64,000 nucleotides of DNA from Paenibacillus macerans (GCF_900454495.1 NZ_UGSI01000002.1:2019001-2083000); one strand, 5' to 3'. Positions 1 to 7,395 are shown, counted from the first letter of the stretch. Numbers and translations: made by a program. Notes: generated by a model from the sequence alone, not told the origin.

Positions 1-2
1 CC

Positions 3-587
3 CGCAAAGCGTTTGATCATATCCCGAAAGAGCAGGTATATATTTATCAAGGCCGGGTTCCCGGTCCGCTTGAAAGCCAAAAGATTACTTCGCCGTACGG
101 CGAAGTCCCGCTCAGTTTCACGCACCGCATGTTGGCCCAAAAGCCGCTGAAGACCCCGGGCGGAAGCGTCCGCATCGCCGATTCCTCCAACTTCCCGATA
201 TCGAAAACAGTTGCCGCCGCCCTGGTTGAAATCAAGCCCGGAGGCATGCGCGAGCTGCACTGGCACCCGAATAACGATGAGTGGCAATATTATTTGTCGG
301 GCCAAGGCCGGATGACCGTTTTTGCCGGCCACGGAGCGGCCCGCACGTTTAACGTCCGGGCGGGAGATGTAGGTTATGTGCCGTTTGCCTTCGGGCATTA
401 CATCCAAAATACGGGCGACAAAAGCATCTGGTTTTTGGAAATGTTCAAAAGCGACCGGTTTGCGGACATTTCCTTAAATCAGTGGATGGCTTTAACTCCC
501 AGAGAGCTGGTGCAGAGCAACCTGCATGCCGGCCCCGTGCTGATGGATGCGCTGCGCAAGGAAAAGTGGCCGGTGGTGAAATATTAG
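3..587 (+). CDS. oxdC: Oxalate decarboxylase, C-terminal half (5' end outside window)
   Basis: The reading frame is open from the first bases, so the gene starts upstream of the window. The visible 194 residues form a complete C-terminal cupin. A metal-binding HWH-x4-E motif lies in the first half and a further His in FGHYIQN follows, matching the HxH(x)4E...H manganese site of bicupin oxalate decarboxylases (about 385 residues). These enzymes convert oxalate to formate and CO2, helping acid and oxalate tolerance. The gene is convergent with the leftward repressor operon and overlaps its last gene by 4 bases. In Bacillus subtilis oxdC is transcribed by the split sigma factor SigO/RsoA; a SigO/RsoA-like pair lies at 18395-19256, which supports this identification. 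A different bicupin cannot be excluded because the N-terminal cupin is not visible. Confidence 0.85.
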   Translation, partial: RKAFDHIPKEQVYIYQGRVPGPLESQKITSPYGEVPLSFTHRMLAQKPLKTPGGSVRIADSSNFPISKTVAAALVEIKPGGMRELHWHPNNDEWQYYLSGQGRMTVFAGHGAARTFNVRAGDVGYVPFAFGHYIQNTGDKSIWFLEMFKSDRFADISLNQWMALTPRELVQSNLHAGPVLMDALRKEKWPVVKY

Positions 588-958
588 CGGTTTCGCTCGT
601 ATTTCAATACTTCTTCGACATCGGCCATCTGGACCACCAGTTGCAGGATGTCCTCCGCATTTTCGTGCCTTTCGGCGATGCTGGAGAGAAGGATGCCGAT
701 GATTTTGACCGATGCATGATCGGGGTTATCCGGCGTTTCCCTCTCCTCCGGCGGCACTTTGGGAAGCACTAAATCCTCCAGCAGGACGGACACGCCGGGA
801 AGGTCGCCAAAATCCTCGGGTTCAAACGGTTCAAACGGGCCGGAAACAGGTATGTATATGGTTTGTGTCCAGTCGAGCTCCCCGGGCCGGGCTCGGACCA
901 CAAGCTGCAGGGGACGGAGGGCGTCATCGTAAAAATCGCAAAAAGCCGCGATCCGCAT
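584..958 (-). CDS. Hypothetical protein, last gene of repressor operon
   Basis: This 124-residue acidic protein has no recognised domain, signal peptide or membrane segment. It starts 3 bases after the stop of the ImmA-like gene, so it is probably co-transcribed and translationally coupled with the repressor and protease genes. Its 3' end overlaps the convergent oxalate decarboxylase gene by 4 bases. A gene in this position of phage-like repressor/ImmA operons is often variable; no function is proposed. Confidence 0.65.
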   Translation of the reverse strand: MRIAAFCDFYDDALRPLQLVVRARPGELDWTQTIYIPVSGPFEPFEPEDFGDLPGVSVLLEDLVLPKVPPEERETPDNPDHASVKIIGILLSSIAERHENAEDILQLVVQMADVEEVLKYERNR

Positions 959-961
959 CCT

Positions 962-1561
962 TTACATTCCCCCATTTCCTTTAATTTGGCGCTCCAGTTG
1001 GGAAAGCACCCTTTGGGTTTCGCTCGACCATCCTGGAGCCGCTTGCTTTTGCCGCCGATTCGCGGCCTGGGCCGCCGCAATTAGACTGCCGTGCAGCACC
1101 CGCCGCTGGATTTGATCCAGCCGCTGCTCGGCTAGTGTAAGCGGGACCTGAAATTGTTCGGCAATATAGGGAATCGCTTCGCCGCGATGGTCCGGCACGG
1201 GCAGCTTGGCGAACATGTAAAACGGCACGGCGGCATACAGCACGAACTGCTCGGCTTCGCTTTCCTGGGCGTTTTTGAACAACGCGGTCATACGGCGCTG
1301 ATCCCCGGCATGCCGGAGCACATGGCACAACTCATGAAAAAAGATAACCCGGGCTTCCGCCGCATCCTTGTATTTGTTGAGAAAAATCACTTTCTCCTCG
1401 TTATCGGAAAAGGATGGGCAAGATTCATACACCAGCGCCACGCCAAAAGCTTCGGCCACCCGCTCAATGTCGAGATCCGCCGGGCTCGCAATCCCATGGT
1501 TCAGGCATTTCGTATTAATCCACTGCTCCAGAAGGGTCTCATGATAATAGGCGAATAACAT
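962..1561 (-). CDS. ImmA/IrrE-family metallopeptidase
   Basis: A 199-residue protein with the zinc-protease motif HELCH at residues 76-80 inside an FFHELCHVLRH helix, typical of the ImmA/IrrE family. In ICEBs1 and many phages such proteases cleave an Xre-type repressor after a DNA-damage or quorum signal. Here it lies directly downstream of an Xre repressor gene on the same strand, with a 118-base gap, which fits a repressor/anti-repressor pair controlling the tail element to the right. Start ATG is preceded by a GAGGTGG-like site. The role in induction is inferred from family and context. Confidence 0.85.
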   Translation of the reverse strand: MLFAYYHETLLEQWINTKCLNHGIASPADLDIERVAEAFGVALVYESCPSFSDNEEKVIFLNKYKDAAEARVIFFHELCHVLRHAGDQRRMTALFKNAQESEAEQFVLYAAVPFYMFAKLPVPDHRGEAIPYIAEQFQVPLTLAEQRLDQIQRRVLHGSLIAAAQAANRRQKQAAPGWSSETQRVLSQLERQIKGNGGM

Positions 1562-1679
1562 CCAAAAACCACCTCAAATAAGAATATATGTTCGGTTTGG
1601 GGTCCAAAATAAGGGCCCCGCAATCAGGGCCGTAACGTGCATTATGTAAAAACCGGATGTTGATCGGCATTCCTCTTGA

Positions 1680-2033
1680 TTACTTCGGTTCATCTCCGCC
1701 CAGCAGCTTCTTTTTCTGCTCACGGTATGCTTTTAAGGCAGCTTCCATCATGGCGATTTCATCGGCCGTATACGCTTCGGGACCGCCAAAAAAAGACATA
1801 TTGCTCCCTTTCTCCCCGGAAGGGGACGGGTCCTGCGTACGGCCCAGCAAATAGTCGGCGTTCGTATCCAGGGCGTCGACGATCTTCCGCAGCGATTCGG
1901 GATCGGGCTTGCGGTCGTTCGTCTCGTATCTGGACAGCTGCGCGACCGACATTTCCGCTTTGGCAGCCAGGTCTTTTTGCGTGAGGTTATTTTGTTCTCT
2001 TAAGGATTTGATCCGCTCGCCTAGCGTTTGCAT
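1680..2033 (-). CDS. Xre-family transcriptional repressor
   Basis: A 117-residue protein with an N-terminal Xre/Cro-type helix-turn-helix (about residues 5-60; the LTQKDLAAKAEMSVAQLSRYE stretch is the canonical recognition region) and a short C-terminal tail. The start has a GAGGAG ribosome-binding site at 2041-2046. It is transcribed away from the tail operon. Palindromes of the form TTACCA-N3-TGGTAA overlap both its own promoter (2074-2088) and the divergent rightward promoter (2341-2357), so it is the likely master repressor of the element and autoregulatory. The downstream ImmA-like gene probably encodes its inactivating protease. Confidence 0.88.
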   Translation of the reverse strand: MQTLGERIKSLREQNNLTQKDLAAKAEMSVAQLSRYETNDRKPDPESLRKIVDALDTNADYLLGRTQDPSPSGEKGSNMSFFGGPEAYTADEIAMMEAALKAYREQKKKLLGGDEPK

Positions 2034-2060
2034 ACTTACTCCTCATTTGCCGTTTAGTCC

Positions 2061-2089
2061 AGTATATCATGAATTGACAAATTGGTAAA
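2061..2089 (-). promoter_or_regulatory. Repressor promoter with overlapping operator
   Basis: Read on the minus strand there is a -10 TATACT (2061-2066) and a weak -35 TTTACC (2084-2089) with 17 bases between. The operator-like TTGACAAATTGGTAA (2074-2088) covers the -35 and spacer. This is consistent with autoregulation of the Xre repressor. Confidence 0.55.
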
Positions 2090-2310
2090 TAAGAAAAGAT
2101 AAATTTGGATGGATTGATGGTTGACAAAATGAACAACGTCCTGCGTTTTAACTTAAATGTACTTCATGCCCCTTTTACCCTGTTCGACAGCAATTTAAAA
2201 GAAACGATGCAAATGGGCCAAATCAGCTTATTTTGGAAGGTATACCTGTAGAAACTTTTTTTGCTATGTGCTCGTCTAATTAATAAATGGAAAAATTAAG
2301 GCGATTGAAA

Positions 2311-2391
2311 ATTACCGAAGTGGCAATATAATGTGTTGACATTACCAAAATGGTAATTTATAATCAGGATACAACTTACCAAAATGGTAAA
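2311..2391 (+). promoter_or_regulatory. Rightward early promoter with operator array
   Basis: A consensus sigma-A promoter, TTGACA (2336-2341), 17-base spacer, TATAAT (2359-2364), has a perfect operator TTACCAAAATGGTAA filling the spacer (2342-2356). Two further operators flank it: a degenerate one at 2311-2327 (ATTACCGAAGTGGCAAT) and a second perfect one at 2376-2390. Binding to the middle site would block polymerase completely. The Xre protein at 1680-2033 is the obvious ligand, by inference. Confidence 0.85.
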
Positions 2392-2409
2392 AATGAGGAG
2401 GGAAATTGA

Positions 2410-2466
2410 ATGGAAAGGAGGAGGTTTGAAGGAGACGGCTTGACAGAACAAGGAGAAGTCCCGTAA
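2410..2466 (+). CDS. Small ORF of 18 residues, first gene after rightward promoter
   Basis: An ATG with a strong AGGAGGG site 7 bases upstream opens an 18-codon frame rich in Arg and Glu (MERRRFEGDG...). It occupies the place where a cro or excisionase gene would normally lie. It may be a leader peptide or a decayed remnant. Only the start signals support it. Confidence 0.35.
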   Translation: MERRRFEGDGLTEQGEVP

Positions 2467-2515
2467 TTCATGCTTGGCATATGAAACCTGTAATGGACAA
2501 GCAATGCTGTCTAGT

Positions 2516-2530
2516 GTTACCGAAATGGCA
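2516..2530 (+). promoter_or_regulatory. Additional degenerate operator
   Basis: GTTACCGAAATGGCA resembles the TTACCA-N3-TGGTAA operator with two changes. It lies about 75 bases before the ArpU-like gene and may be a fourth rightward repressor site. Confidence 0.4.
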
Positions 2531-2604
2531 TCAATTTAGAACCCGTTTTTATAGATCCGAGAACCGCGGCATTCATTTTAGCATAATGGACAGGAGGGCT
2601 TCTA

Positions 2605-3105
2605 ATGGGAAGAAGACGGATTCATGTATATACTACTTTTTTTAGTACGCTGCCGGTCAATGAGGCGGCCACCCGGTTGGCGGTGGAAAAACGGTTGGAG
2701 GAAGTGAGGCAGTTCCGCCAAATCGGAATGATCCGGCAGGAGGCGATGATTACCCCTGGATACGAACCCCGGTACCATGGCGCCACCAACCAGGTCAGCA
2801 AACCGACCGAGCATCTGGCGATCCGCAATGCCGACAAGGAGGCGGAGCTGATCCGGAAATCGGAACTGCTCGACATGGCGATGGAGAAATTGTCGGCGGA
2901 TCAGCGGGAAGTGATCGAACGCAGCTATCTCAGCCCGGAAGGGGAGTACGATTTCATCAGCTGCGGGGAAATGGGCATCTCCGACCGGACCTACCGCCGC
3001 ATCAAAGCCAGCGCCATCCGCATCTTGGCGGCGGCGATGAGGCTTGAGGTGTATGAGGAGCAGGAAGAGACAAAAGCGAAAAAAACGAAACACGAGGTCG
3101 GCTGA
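2605..3105 (+). CDS. ArpU/RinA-like phage late transcription regulator
   Basis: A 166-residue protein with the layout of ArpU-family regulators: a charged N-terminal helical region and a C-terminal sigma-region-4-like helix-turn-helix (about residues 95-145, containing LSADQREVIERSYL and GISDRTYRRIKASAIRIL). Such proteins activate late (structural and lysis) operons in Gram-positive phages. It has an AGGAGG site and is the last gene before a long non-coding stretch that carries an array of 11-bp-phased repeats, a candidate target. Transcription ends at a hairpin overlapping its stop codon. Confidence 0.75.
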   Translation: MGRRRIHVYTTFFSTLPVNEAATRLAVEKRLEEVRQFRQIGMIRQEAMITPGYEPRYHGATNQVSKPTEHLAIRNADKEAELIRKSELLDMAMEKLSADQREVIERSYLSPEGEYDFISCGEMGISDRTYRRIKASAIRILAAAMRLEVYEEQEETKAKKTKHEVG

Positions 3106-3117
3106 TGCCGGCCTTTT
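3093..3117 (+). terminator. Terminator of arpU-like gene
   Basis: GGTCGGC, a TGAT loop that contains the stop codon, GCCGGCC and then TTTTT form an intrinsic terminator directly at the gene end. Confidence 0.75.
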
Positions 3118-3254
3118 TGCATATTGTGGGGAGGGGGGAGGGCTCAACCTGGAATCCGGTGCTTTACAGCCGGCTGCCGGATCGGCCGAGCGTGGGCTGA
3201 CCGTTGGCTGACCGTGGCTGGCTGTGAGCTGGCCGTTGGCTCAACCGTTGGCCT

Positions 3255-3462
3255 TCAAAAATAACGGTACTTTATGTACTTATATTCCGGAACCTAGCAC
3301 GTTCATCTCCATTAGCGACATTTTATGTACTTATTTCCCTAAGAATGGTTCGGAAGACGGGTATATTGGCAGCGACGAGGGAAAATAACGACCTAAATTG
3401 CCTCTATTTCTTTCAAATGGACGGATATCGGAGGAATAGCGGCATTTTATGTACTTATTTTT
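3255..3462. repeat. Interspersed repeat family C, copy 1
   Basis: Three units containing the core ATTTTATGTACTTATTT (or a close variant) occur at about 3265-3290, 3315-3345 and 3440-3465, separated by AT-rich non-coding DNA. The same core in inverse orientation (AAATAAGGACATAAAAT) recurs at 58150-58240. The stretch is non-coding and the MITE at 3472 is inserted at its right edge. Confidence 0.6.
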
Positions 3463-3471
3463 TTACACAGG

Positions 3472-3757
3472 CACTAGCGTTGCATTAAATCTACATTTTC
3501 TAGCCACACCAATATTCTAACGGTTGCCACAAGCGTTATTTGTGCCAAAAACGTTGATTTCAAATTGTAACGGTTGCCATAGCCCTTATTTCACTGAAAT
3601 CCGGCTATTTTGGCTTAGATTCAAGCAAATAACGACGCTTACAACCGTTAGAAATTAGAAAAGGTCTTTTTTCGGAAAATAGCCGCTACTACAACCGTTA
3701 AATTTCCGGGTAGCTTTTTTTGGGAAGTCTTTAGCAAAAGTTAATGCAACGCTAGTG
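3472..3757 (+). mobile_element. MITE copy 1 (286 bp) with 9-bp target duplication
   Basis: The element begins CACTAGCGTTGCATTAA and ends with its near-exact inverse, TTAATGCAACGCTAGTG. It is flanked on both sides by the same 9 bases, TTACACAGG (3463-3471 and 3758-3766). Inside are two forward units with TAACGGTTGC and two inverted units with CAACCGTTA, so the transcript could fold into a long hairpin. There is no coding capacity. A second copy lies inverted at 55275-55567 with different flanking duplications. Confidence 0.9.
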
Positions 3758-3854
3758 TTACACAGGAGTTTTTACGTGGAGTTTCTCAGGCGGCCTGATT
3801 TTGTAAAGGGTTTTGCCGACACTATACCTTTCCTGTGAACGCTTTTCATACACT

Positions 3855-3937
3855 TGTCCGTTAGCTGTCCGGTGAATGTCCTCCGGTTGTCCGCCGCTTG
3901 TCCGGCACATGTCCGGCACATGTCCGGCACATGTCCG
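3855..3937 (+). repeat. Eight TGTCCG direct repeats phased at exactly 11 bp
   Basis: TGTCC(G) starts at 3855, 3866, 3877, 3888, 3899, 3910, 3921 and 3932, with the bases between varying at the left end and settling to GCACA at the right. The exact 11-bp period puts every copy on one face of the helix. It lies 65 bases before a -10-like element in front of the tail operon, so an activator-binding array (perhaps for the ArpU-like protein) is inferred. Confidence 0.7.
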
Positions 3938-3976
3938 TTCGCTTGGGTTTATCCGTGGTAAATTGGTAGTGTGGAA

Positions 3977-4008
3977 ATCAGGGACACCTGATCTGATCCT
4001 ACTATAAA
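3977..4008 (+). promoter_or_regulatory. Candidate late promoter
   Basis: An inverted repeat ATCAGG-GACA-CCTGAT (3977-3992) is followed by a -10-like TATAAA (4003-4008). No acceptable -35 lies 17 bases upstream, as expected of an activator-dependent late promoter. It precedes the first gene of the tail operon. Confidence 0.45.
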
Positions 4009-4018
4009 CTTTGCGAAA

Positions 4019-4047
4019 GCCGCTGAGCCATCAGCGGTTTTTGTTTT
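4019..4047 (+). terminator. Terminator hairpin in leader of tail operon
   Basis: CCGCTGA (4020-4026), GCCA loop, TCAGCGG (4031-4037) and a T-rich tail form an intrinsic terminator between the candidate promoter and the first gene. It may stop upstream readthrough or act as an attenuator. Confidence 0.65.
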
Positions 4048-4057
4048 GGAAGGAAGG

Positions 4058-4225
4058 ATGCGTGTGCGGAAAAAGAGCAATAGCCCGCCGGTAAAGGCTT
4101 CGGCGCAAGTCTGGGCTCAGCCGGAACGCTGCCGGGGCTGCATTTGGGGACGTTTTGAAGGAACCAGACAGTTTTGCAGCCTTCCGCGCTGCGTGATCAA
4201 TGAGTTTCACCTGGAAAGGAGGTGA
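4058..4225 (+). CDS. Small zinc-ribbon-like protein (55 aa), first gene of tail operon
   Basis: An ATG with an AGGAAGG site opens a 55-codon frame. The basic N-terminus is followed by a four-cysteine pattern, C-x2-C then FCSLPRC, that could bind one zinc. Its TGA overlaps the next gene by four bases, and the AAAGGAGG at 4215-4222 lies inside its 3' end, so it is coupled to the tail-completion gene. Small Cys-rich proteins are common at this place in PBSX-like elements, but no function is known to me. Confidence 0.6.
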   Translation: MRVRKKSNSPPVKASAQVWAQPERCRGCIWGRFEGTRQFCSLPRCVINEFHLERR

Positions 4226-5127
4226 GTATCATTGCTGGAGATGCGATAGGCGTGATTCGCGGCAAACTGCTGGAAGCCGTGCCGGAGTTGAAGGAAGTGT
4301 ACGATTCGCCGCCACCGGCCCAGGCGGAAAGCGCATTGCCTTTTGCGGTTGTGCGGCCGGTCGGCGGGGACAGCGCGGACAGTGCGAACAGTACAGACAG
4401 TACGGACAGTGCTTGGAAAGGGCTCAGGCTCTTAAATGAGGTCGATCTCTATGTATCCGCAGCTGTCCCGGAGGAAATGGACCGGCTGGGCGAACTTGTC
4501 GTTAATGCGCTTGATAAGCAGTTGCTTGAGGCGGAAAGCGGAGAGCTTTGGGCCGGTTTGTATTTGGGAATCTTGGGCTCGGAGGGGGACGACCTTGACG
4601 AAGAACGCGGGGCGGCAAAGCGCGGGATGCAGATCGCGCTGATATCGCCGCAGCCTGTCTCGCAGTCGGTGCAGATCACCGGCGATTCGTGGCTTACGGC
4701 GTTAGCCGACTGGACGAAACGGACGCTTGGCCCGGAGTGGGCAGCGTTTTGCGGCGCTTGGCCGCCTGGCCATGCAAGGCCCGCGGTGCTGTGGCAAATG
4801 ATCGACATGGACGTGCGGACGCTCAGTCCGTCATCCTTTGAGATCGAAAAGCGGATGACCGCGTTTTTCCGGGCGGAGAATGCCGATCAGGAGCACGCGG
4901 GTATGCTGAAGCTTCTTGAAGCGTTAGGCGCTGCGGTGAAAATCCCGCTGGACCGCGCGGAGCGGACGTTCCTGCGCATCGGCGAGCCAAAGGTGAGCGT
5001 GCCGACGGCCGGATTGGGGACTGTGGCGGCGGGTCCGCTGACCGTTTCGCTCATCCGGCGTACCGCCAAACCGGTGGAGGAAGCGCCGCTCATGCAATAC
5101 GTTCATTATCAATCCAATATGAGGTGA
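4222..5127 (+). CDS. Tail completion/terminator-like protein, apparently two domains fused
   Basis: A 301-residue protein in the place of xkdI/xkdJ-type genes just before the sheath. Residues about 1-145 and 150-300 look like two separate small tail-completion domains joined by a VSQSVQITGD linker; the first contains an Asp/Ser/Thr-rich insert (DSADSANSTDSTDS). The start is uncertain. GTG 4222 sits on the ribosome-binding site itself, ATT 4231 has ideal spacing, and GTG 4252 is the next conventional start. The likely role is capping the tail tube. Identification rests mainly on synteny. Confidence 0.55.
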   Translation: MSIIAGDAIGVIRGKLLEAVPELKEVYDSPPPAQAESALPFAVVRPVGGDSADSANSTDSTDSAWKGLRLLNEVDLYVSAAVPEEMDRLGELVVNALDKQLLEAESGELWAGLYLGILGSEGDDLDEERGAAKRGMQIALISPQPVSQSVQITGDSWLTALADWTKRTLGPEWAAFCGAWPPGHARPAVLWQMIDMDVRTLSPSSFEIEKRMTAFFRAENADQEHAGMLKLLEALGAAVKIPLDRAERTFLRIGEPKVSVPTAGLGTVAAGPLTVSLIRRTAKPVEEAPLMQYVHYQSNMR

Positions 5128-5132
5128 GGCAA

Positions 5133-5453
5133 GTGGCAGGGAAAAAAGGAACGGCGGCCACGAAGGCAACTCAGACGAGGGCAGTTCAGGAAACTGCCGC
5201 TGCGAAGGTCGCGGAAGATCCAGCAGCGAAGGCCGCGGAAGATGCAGCAACAGAAAAAGCTTATCCGCTTCATGAGCTGATGGCGGTGTCCGAAACGCTG
5301 CTGGGGGTTAAGCCGGAGGTGCTGGCCGGTGCTGTGGCAGGGGCCAGAGCCGGGGTCGGAGATGGGGCCGGCAAAGAGATGATGCAAGTAGAGATGCAAG
5401 TGGAGGAAGCCAAGCGGCTGGTCAAACAATTTTTGGGGAAGAGGGTGCTTTAA
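5133..5453 (+). CDS. Small Ala/Lys-rich protein before sheath gene
   Basis: This protein has about 106 residues. The first 45 are low-complexity Ala/Thr/Lys/Glu; the rest is a helical segment containing YPLHELMAVSETLLGVKPEVLAGA. GTG 5133 has GAGGTGAGG just upstream and is preferred over GTG 5124, which overlaps the previous stop. Genes of this size and composition are seen between xkdJ and xkdK equivalents; the function is unknown. Confidence 0.6.
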   Translation: MAGKKGTAATKATQTRAVQETAAAKVAEDPAAKAAEDAATEKAYPLHELMAVSETLLGVKPEVLAGAVAGARAGVGDGAGKEMMQVEMQVEEAKRLVKQFLGKRVL

Positions 5454-5455
5454 AT

Positions 5456-6913
5456 ATGGCAGGAGGAACATGGAGTTTAACGGATCAACCGGTTTTGCCG
5501 GGACTGTATATGAATTTTGTGAGCGCGGCGGGGACCGCGATTGGGTCGGGAGCGCGCGGCGTAGTCGTCGCTCCGGTCAAAGCCCACTGGGGGCCGATGG
5601 GACAATTCACGGAGGTGGCGAACGAAGCGGCGATCCGGGAGCTGTTCGGGAATGACGACTCCGATGGCGCAACCGCGCTGACGACGCTGTATCTCGCACT
5701 GTTGGGCGGGCCGAAAAAGCTGCTCGCCTACCGGATCGCCGCCAGCACGGCGGCAGAGGCATCGCTGACGCTGAACAATGGGGAAGGCGCCGCTTCGCTT
5801 TTGCTCAAGGCCAAGTACCCGGGCAAACGCGGCAACAGCTTCAAGGTTACGGTTCAACCGAGCCTGTCGGTTTCCGGCAGTAAGGAATTGAAGCTGTATG
5901 AAGGTTCGACGCTGCTGCGGACGTTCCCGCTGGGCAGCGGATCGGCCGAGCTTGCGGCGGCCGCGATCAACGCGGACAAGGCCAACCTCTGGATTACGGC
6001 GGAGGCGGCTGGCGAAGGTACGTTGGCCGATGTGTCCGGCGCGGCTTTGACCGGCGGAGAAAGCGGCATTTCCGGCGTCACGAACGCCGATTACGTGGCG
6101 GCTATCGCCGCTTTTGAAACCCAGGACTTCCACGTACTGACGCTCGACGGTGTTTCCGACCCGGCACTGCGCACCAGCATCGTGGCTTGGGTGAAACGCG
6201 TCCGCGAAGAGGGCAAAGGTATCATCGCGGTGCTGGGCGGTTCGGCGGCCGACGATACCGGAGCCGACGCGGTGAGCAAAGCGATCGCCCGCAGCGCCGT
6301 TATCGATTACGAGGGCATCGTCAACGTCGGCACCGGCGCGGTTCTGAACGGCAAAGAGTACAGCTCCGCACAGATCGCCGCTTGGGTTGCCGGGCTGATC
6401 GCCGGCCAGTCGCTGAAGGAATCGACGACGTATGCGGCTTCGCCTTTCGACGATGTTACGCGGCGCTGGACCCGTTCCGAACAGGAGCAGGCGGTGCAAG
6501 GCGGGGTTTTCCTGCTCGTCCATGACGGCCGCAGGGTGAAGGTGCTGCGCGGTGTGAACAGCTTGATTTCACCGCGCCAAGGCCAGAACAAAGGCTGGAA
6601 AAAAATCCGCAAAATCCGCGTCATCGACCAGATCAACGCCGATTTGCAGCGTACCGCCGAGGACTATTACATCGGCAAGGTGAACAACACCGAGGAAGGC
6701 CGGCTGGCCCTGATCGGCGCCGGGAAGCAGTATTTGCAGACGTTGGCCGCGGAGAGCGTCATTGAGGCGACGGGTTTTGACGTCACGCTTGATCCGCGTT
6801 TTTACGGCAGCGCGCCGCAGTTTGTCCCTGAGGACGATCAGGTTTTCCTGGCGTGGAAAGCGGACGACACCGATGTGATGGAACAAATTTTCGGCACGTT
6901 TTACGTGCAATAA
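5456..6913 (+). CDS. xkdK: Contractile tail sheath protein (XkdK-like)
   Basis: This 485-residue protein is of usual length for PBSX/Mu-type sheaths. It shows the typical N-terminal strand with YMNFVSAAGTAIGSGARGVVVAPV, a central variable domain, and a C-terminal domain with FLLVHDGRRVKVLRGVNSL and KIRKIRVIDQINADLQRTAEDYYIGKVNN, the part that interlocks sheath subunits. Sheath subunits surround the tube and contract to drive it through the target envelope. The start follows the previous stop by 2 bases. A tube gene follows immediately, as in PBSX. Confidence 0.93.
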   Translation: MAGGTWSLTDQPVLPGLYMNFVSAAGTAIGSGARGVVVAPVKAHWGPMGQFTEVANEAAIRELFGNDDSDGATALTTLYLALLGGPKKLLAYRIAASTAAEASLTLNNGEGAASLLLKAKYPGKRGNSFKVTVQPSLSVSGSKELKLYEGSTLLRTFPLGSGSAELAAAAINADKANLWITAEAAGEGTLADVSGAALTGGESGISGVTNADYVAAIAAFETQDFHVLTLDGVSDPALRTSIVAWVKRVREEGKGIIAVLGGSAADDTGADAVSKAIARSAVIDYEGIVNVGTGAVLNGKEYSSAQIAAWVAGLIAGQSLKESTTYAASPFDDVTRRWTRSEQEQAVQGGVFLLVHDGRRVKVLRGVNSLISPRQGQNKGWKKIRKIRVIDQINADLQRTAEDYYIGKVNNTEEGRLALIGAGKQYLQTLAAESVIEATGFDVTLDPRFYGSAPQFVPEDDQVFLAWKADDTDVMEQIFGTFYVQ

Positions 6914-6935
6914 TTTTTGAGGGGAGAGCTTATCT

Positions 6936-7352
6936 ATGGCACAATTTCTTGATCCCGGCCGCGTGATTATGGGCACGTACGGGCAAATTTTTATCGAAGG
7001 CCAGTGGCAGTCGAATTTGAATCACCTGGAGGCCAACGTCGAAGCGGAGAAAAAGGAACTGAACCTCGTTGGCACCGACTATACCGTTTACAAGCTGGGG
7101 CGCAAAAAAGGAACTGGAACGATGAGCGGCTACAAAGTGACATCCGACATGATCGCGCGGGGCTTCCAGAAGTTTTCGATCATCCATAAGCTGGACGACC
7201 CGGAAGCCTACGGCTTCGAGCGGATTCAGCTGAACAACTGCATGGTGGACAAAATCCAACTGGCCAACTGGACGGCCGGAGAAGAAGTTACTGAGGAAAC
7301 GCCGTTTACGTTCGAGTCGTACGAACTGCTGGACCCGATCGTGGCATCTTAA
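6936..7352 (+). CDS. xkdM: Tail tube protein (XkdM-like)
   Basis: A 138-residue protein of typical tail-tube length with the characteristic start (FLDPGRVIMGTYGQIFIEGQW), a central YKLGRKKGTGTMSGYKVTSDM segment and a C-terminal QLANWTAGEEVTEETPFTF strand. Tube hexamers stack under the sheath. A GAGGGGAG site precedes the ATG. Confidence 0.92.
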   Translation: MAQFLDPGRVIMGTYGQIFIEGQWQSNLNHLEANVEAEKKELNLVGTDYTVYKLGRKKGTGTMSGYKVTSDMIARGFQKFSIIHKLDDPEAYGFERIQLNNCMVDKIQLANWTAGEEVTEETPFTFESYELLDPIVAS

Positions 7353-7395
7353 TTTTGGATTATTAGGCCAGTAACTTACAAGAGGAGGAATCATT

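Noticed and set aside
3472..3757. CRISPR or terminator cluster from the AACGGTTGC units
   Set aside because: Units are inverted in pairs inside a TIR/TSD-bounded element, so a MITE explains them.
3855..3937. CRISPR-like array
   Set aside because: The 6-base repeats with 5-base spacers are far too short for CRISPR; read as phased protein-binding sites.
5477..6523. Minus-strand ORF of 348 codons
   Set aside because: Shadow of the tail sheath gene with Arg-rich, low-complexity composition.
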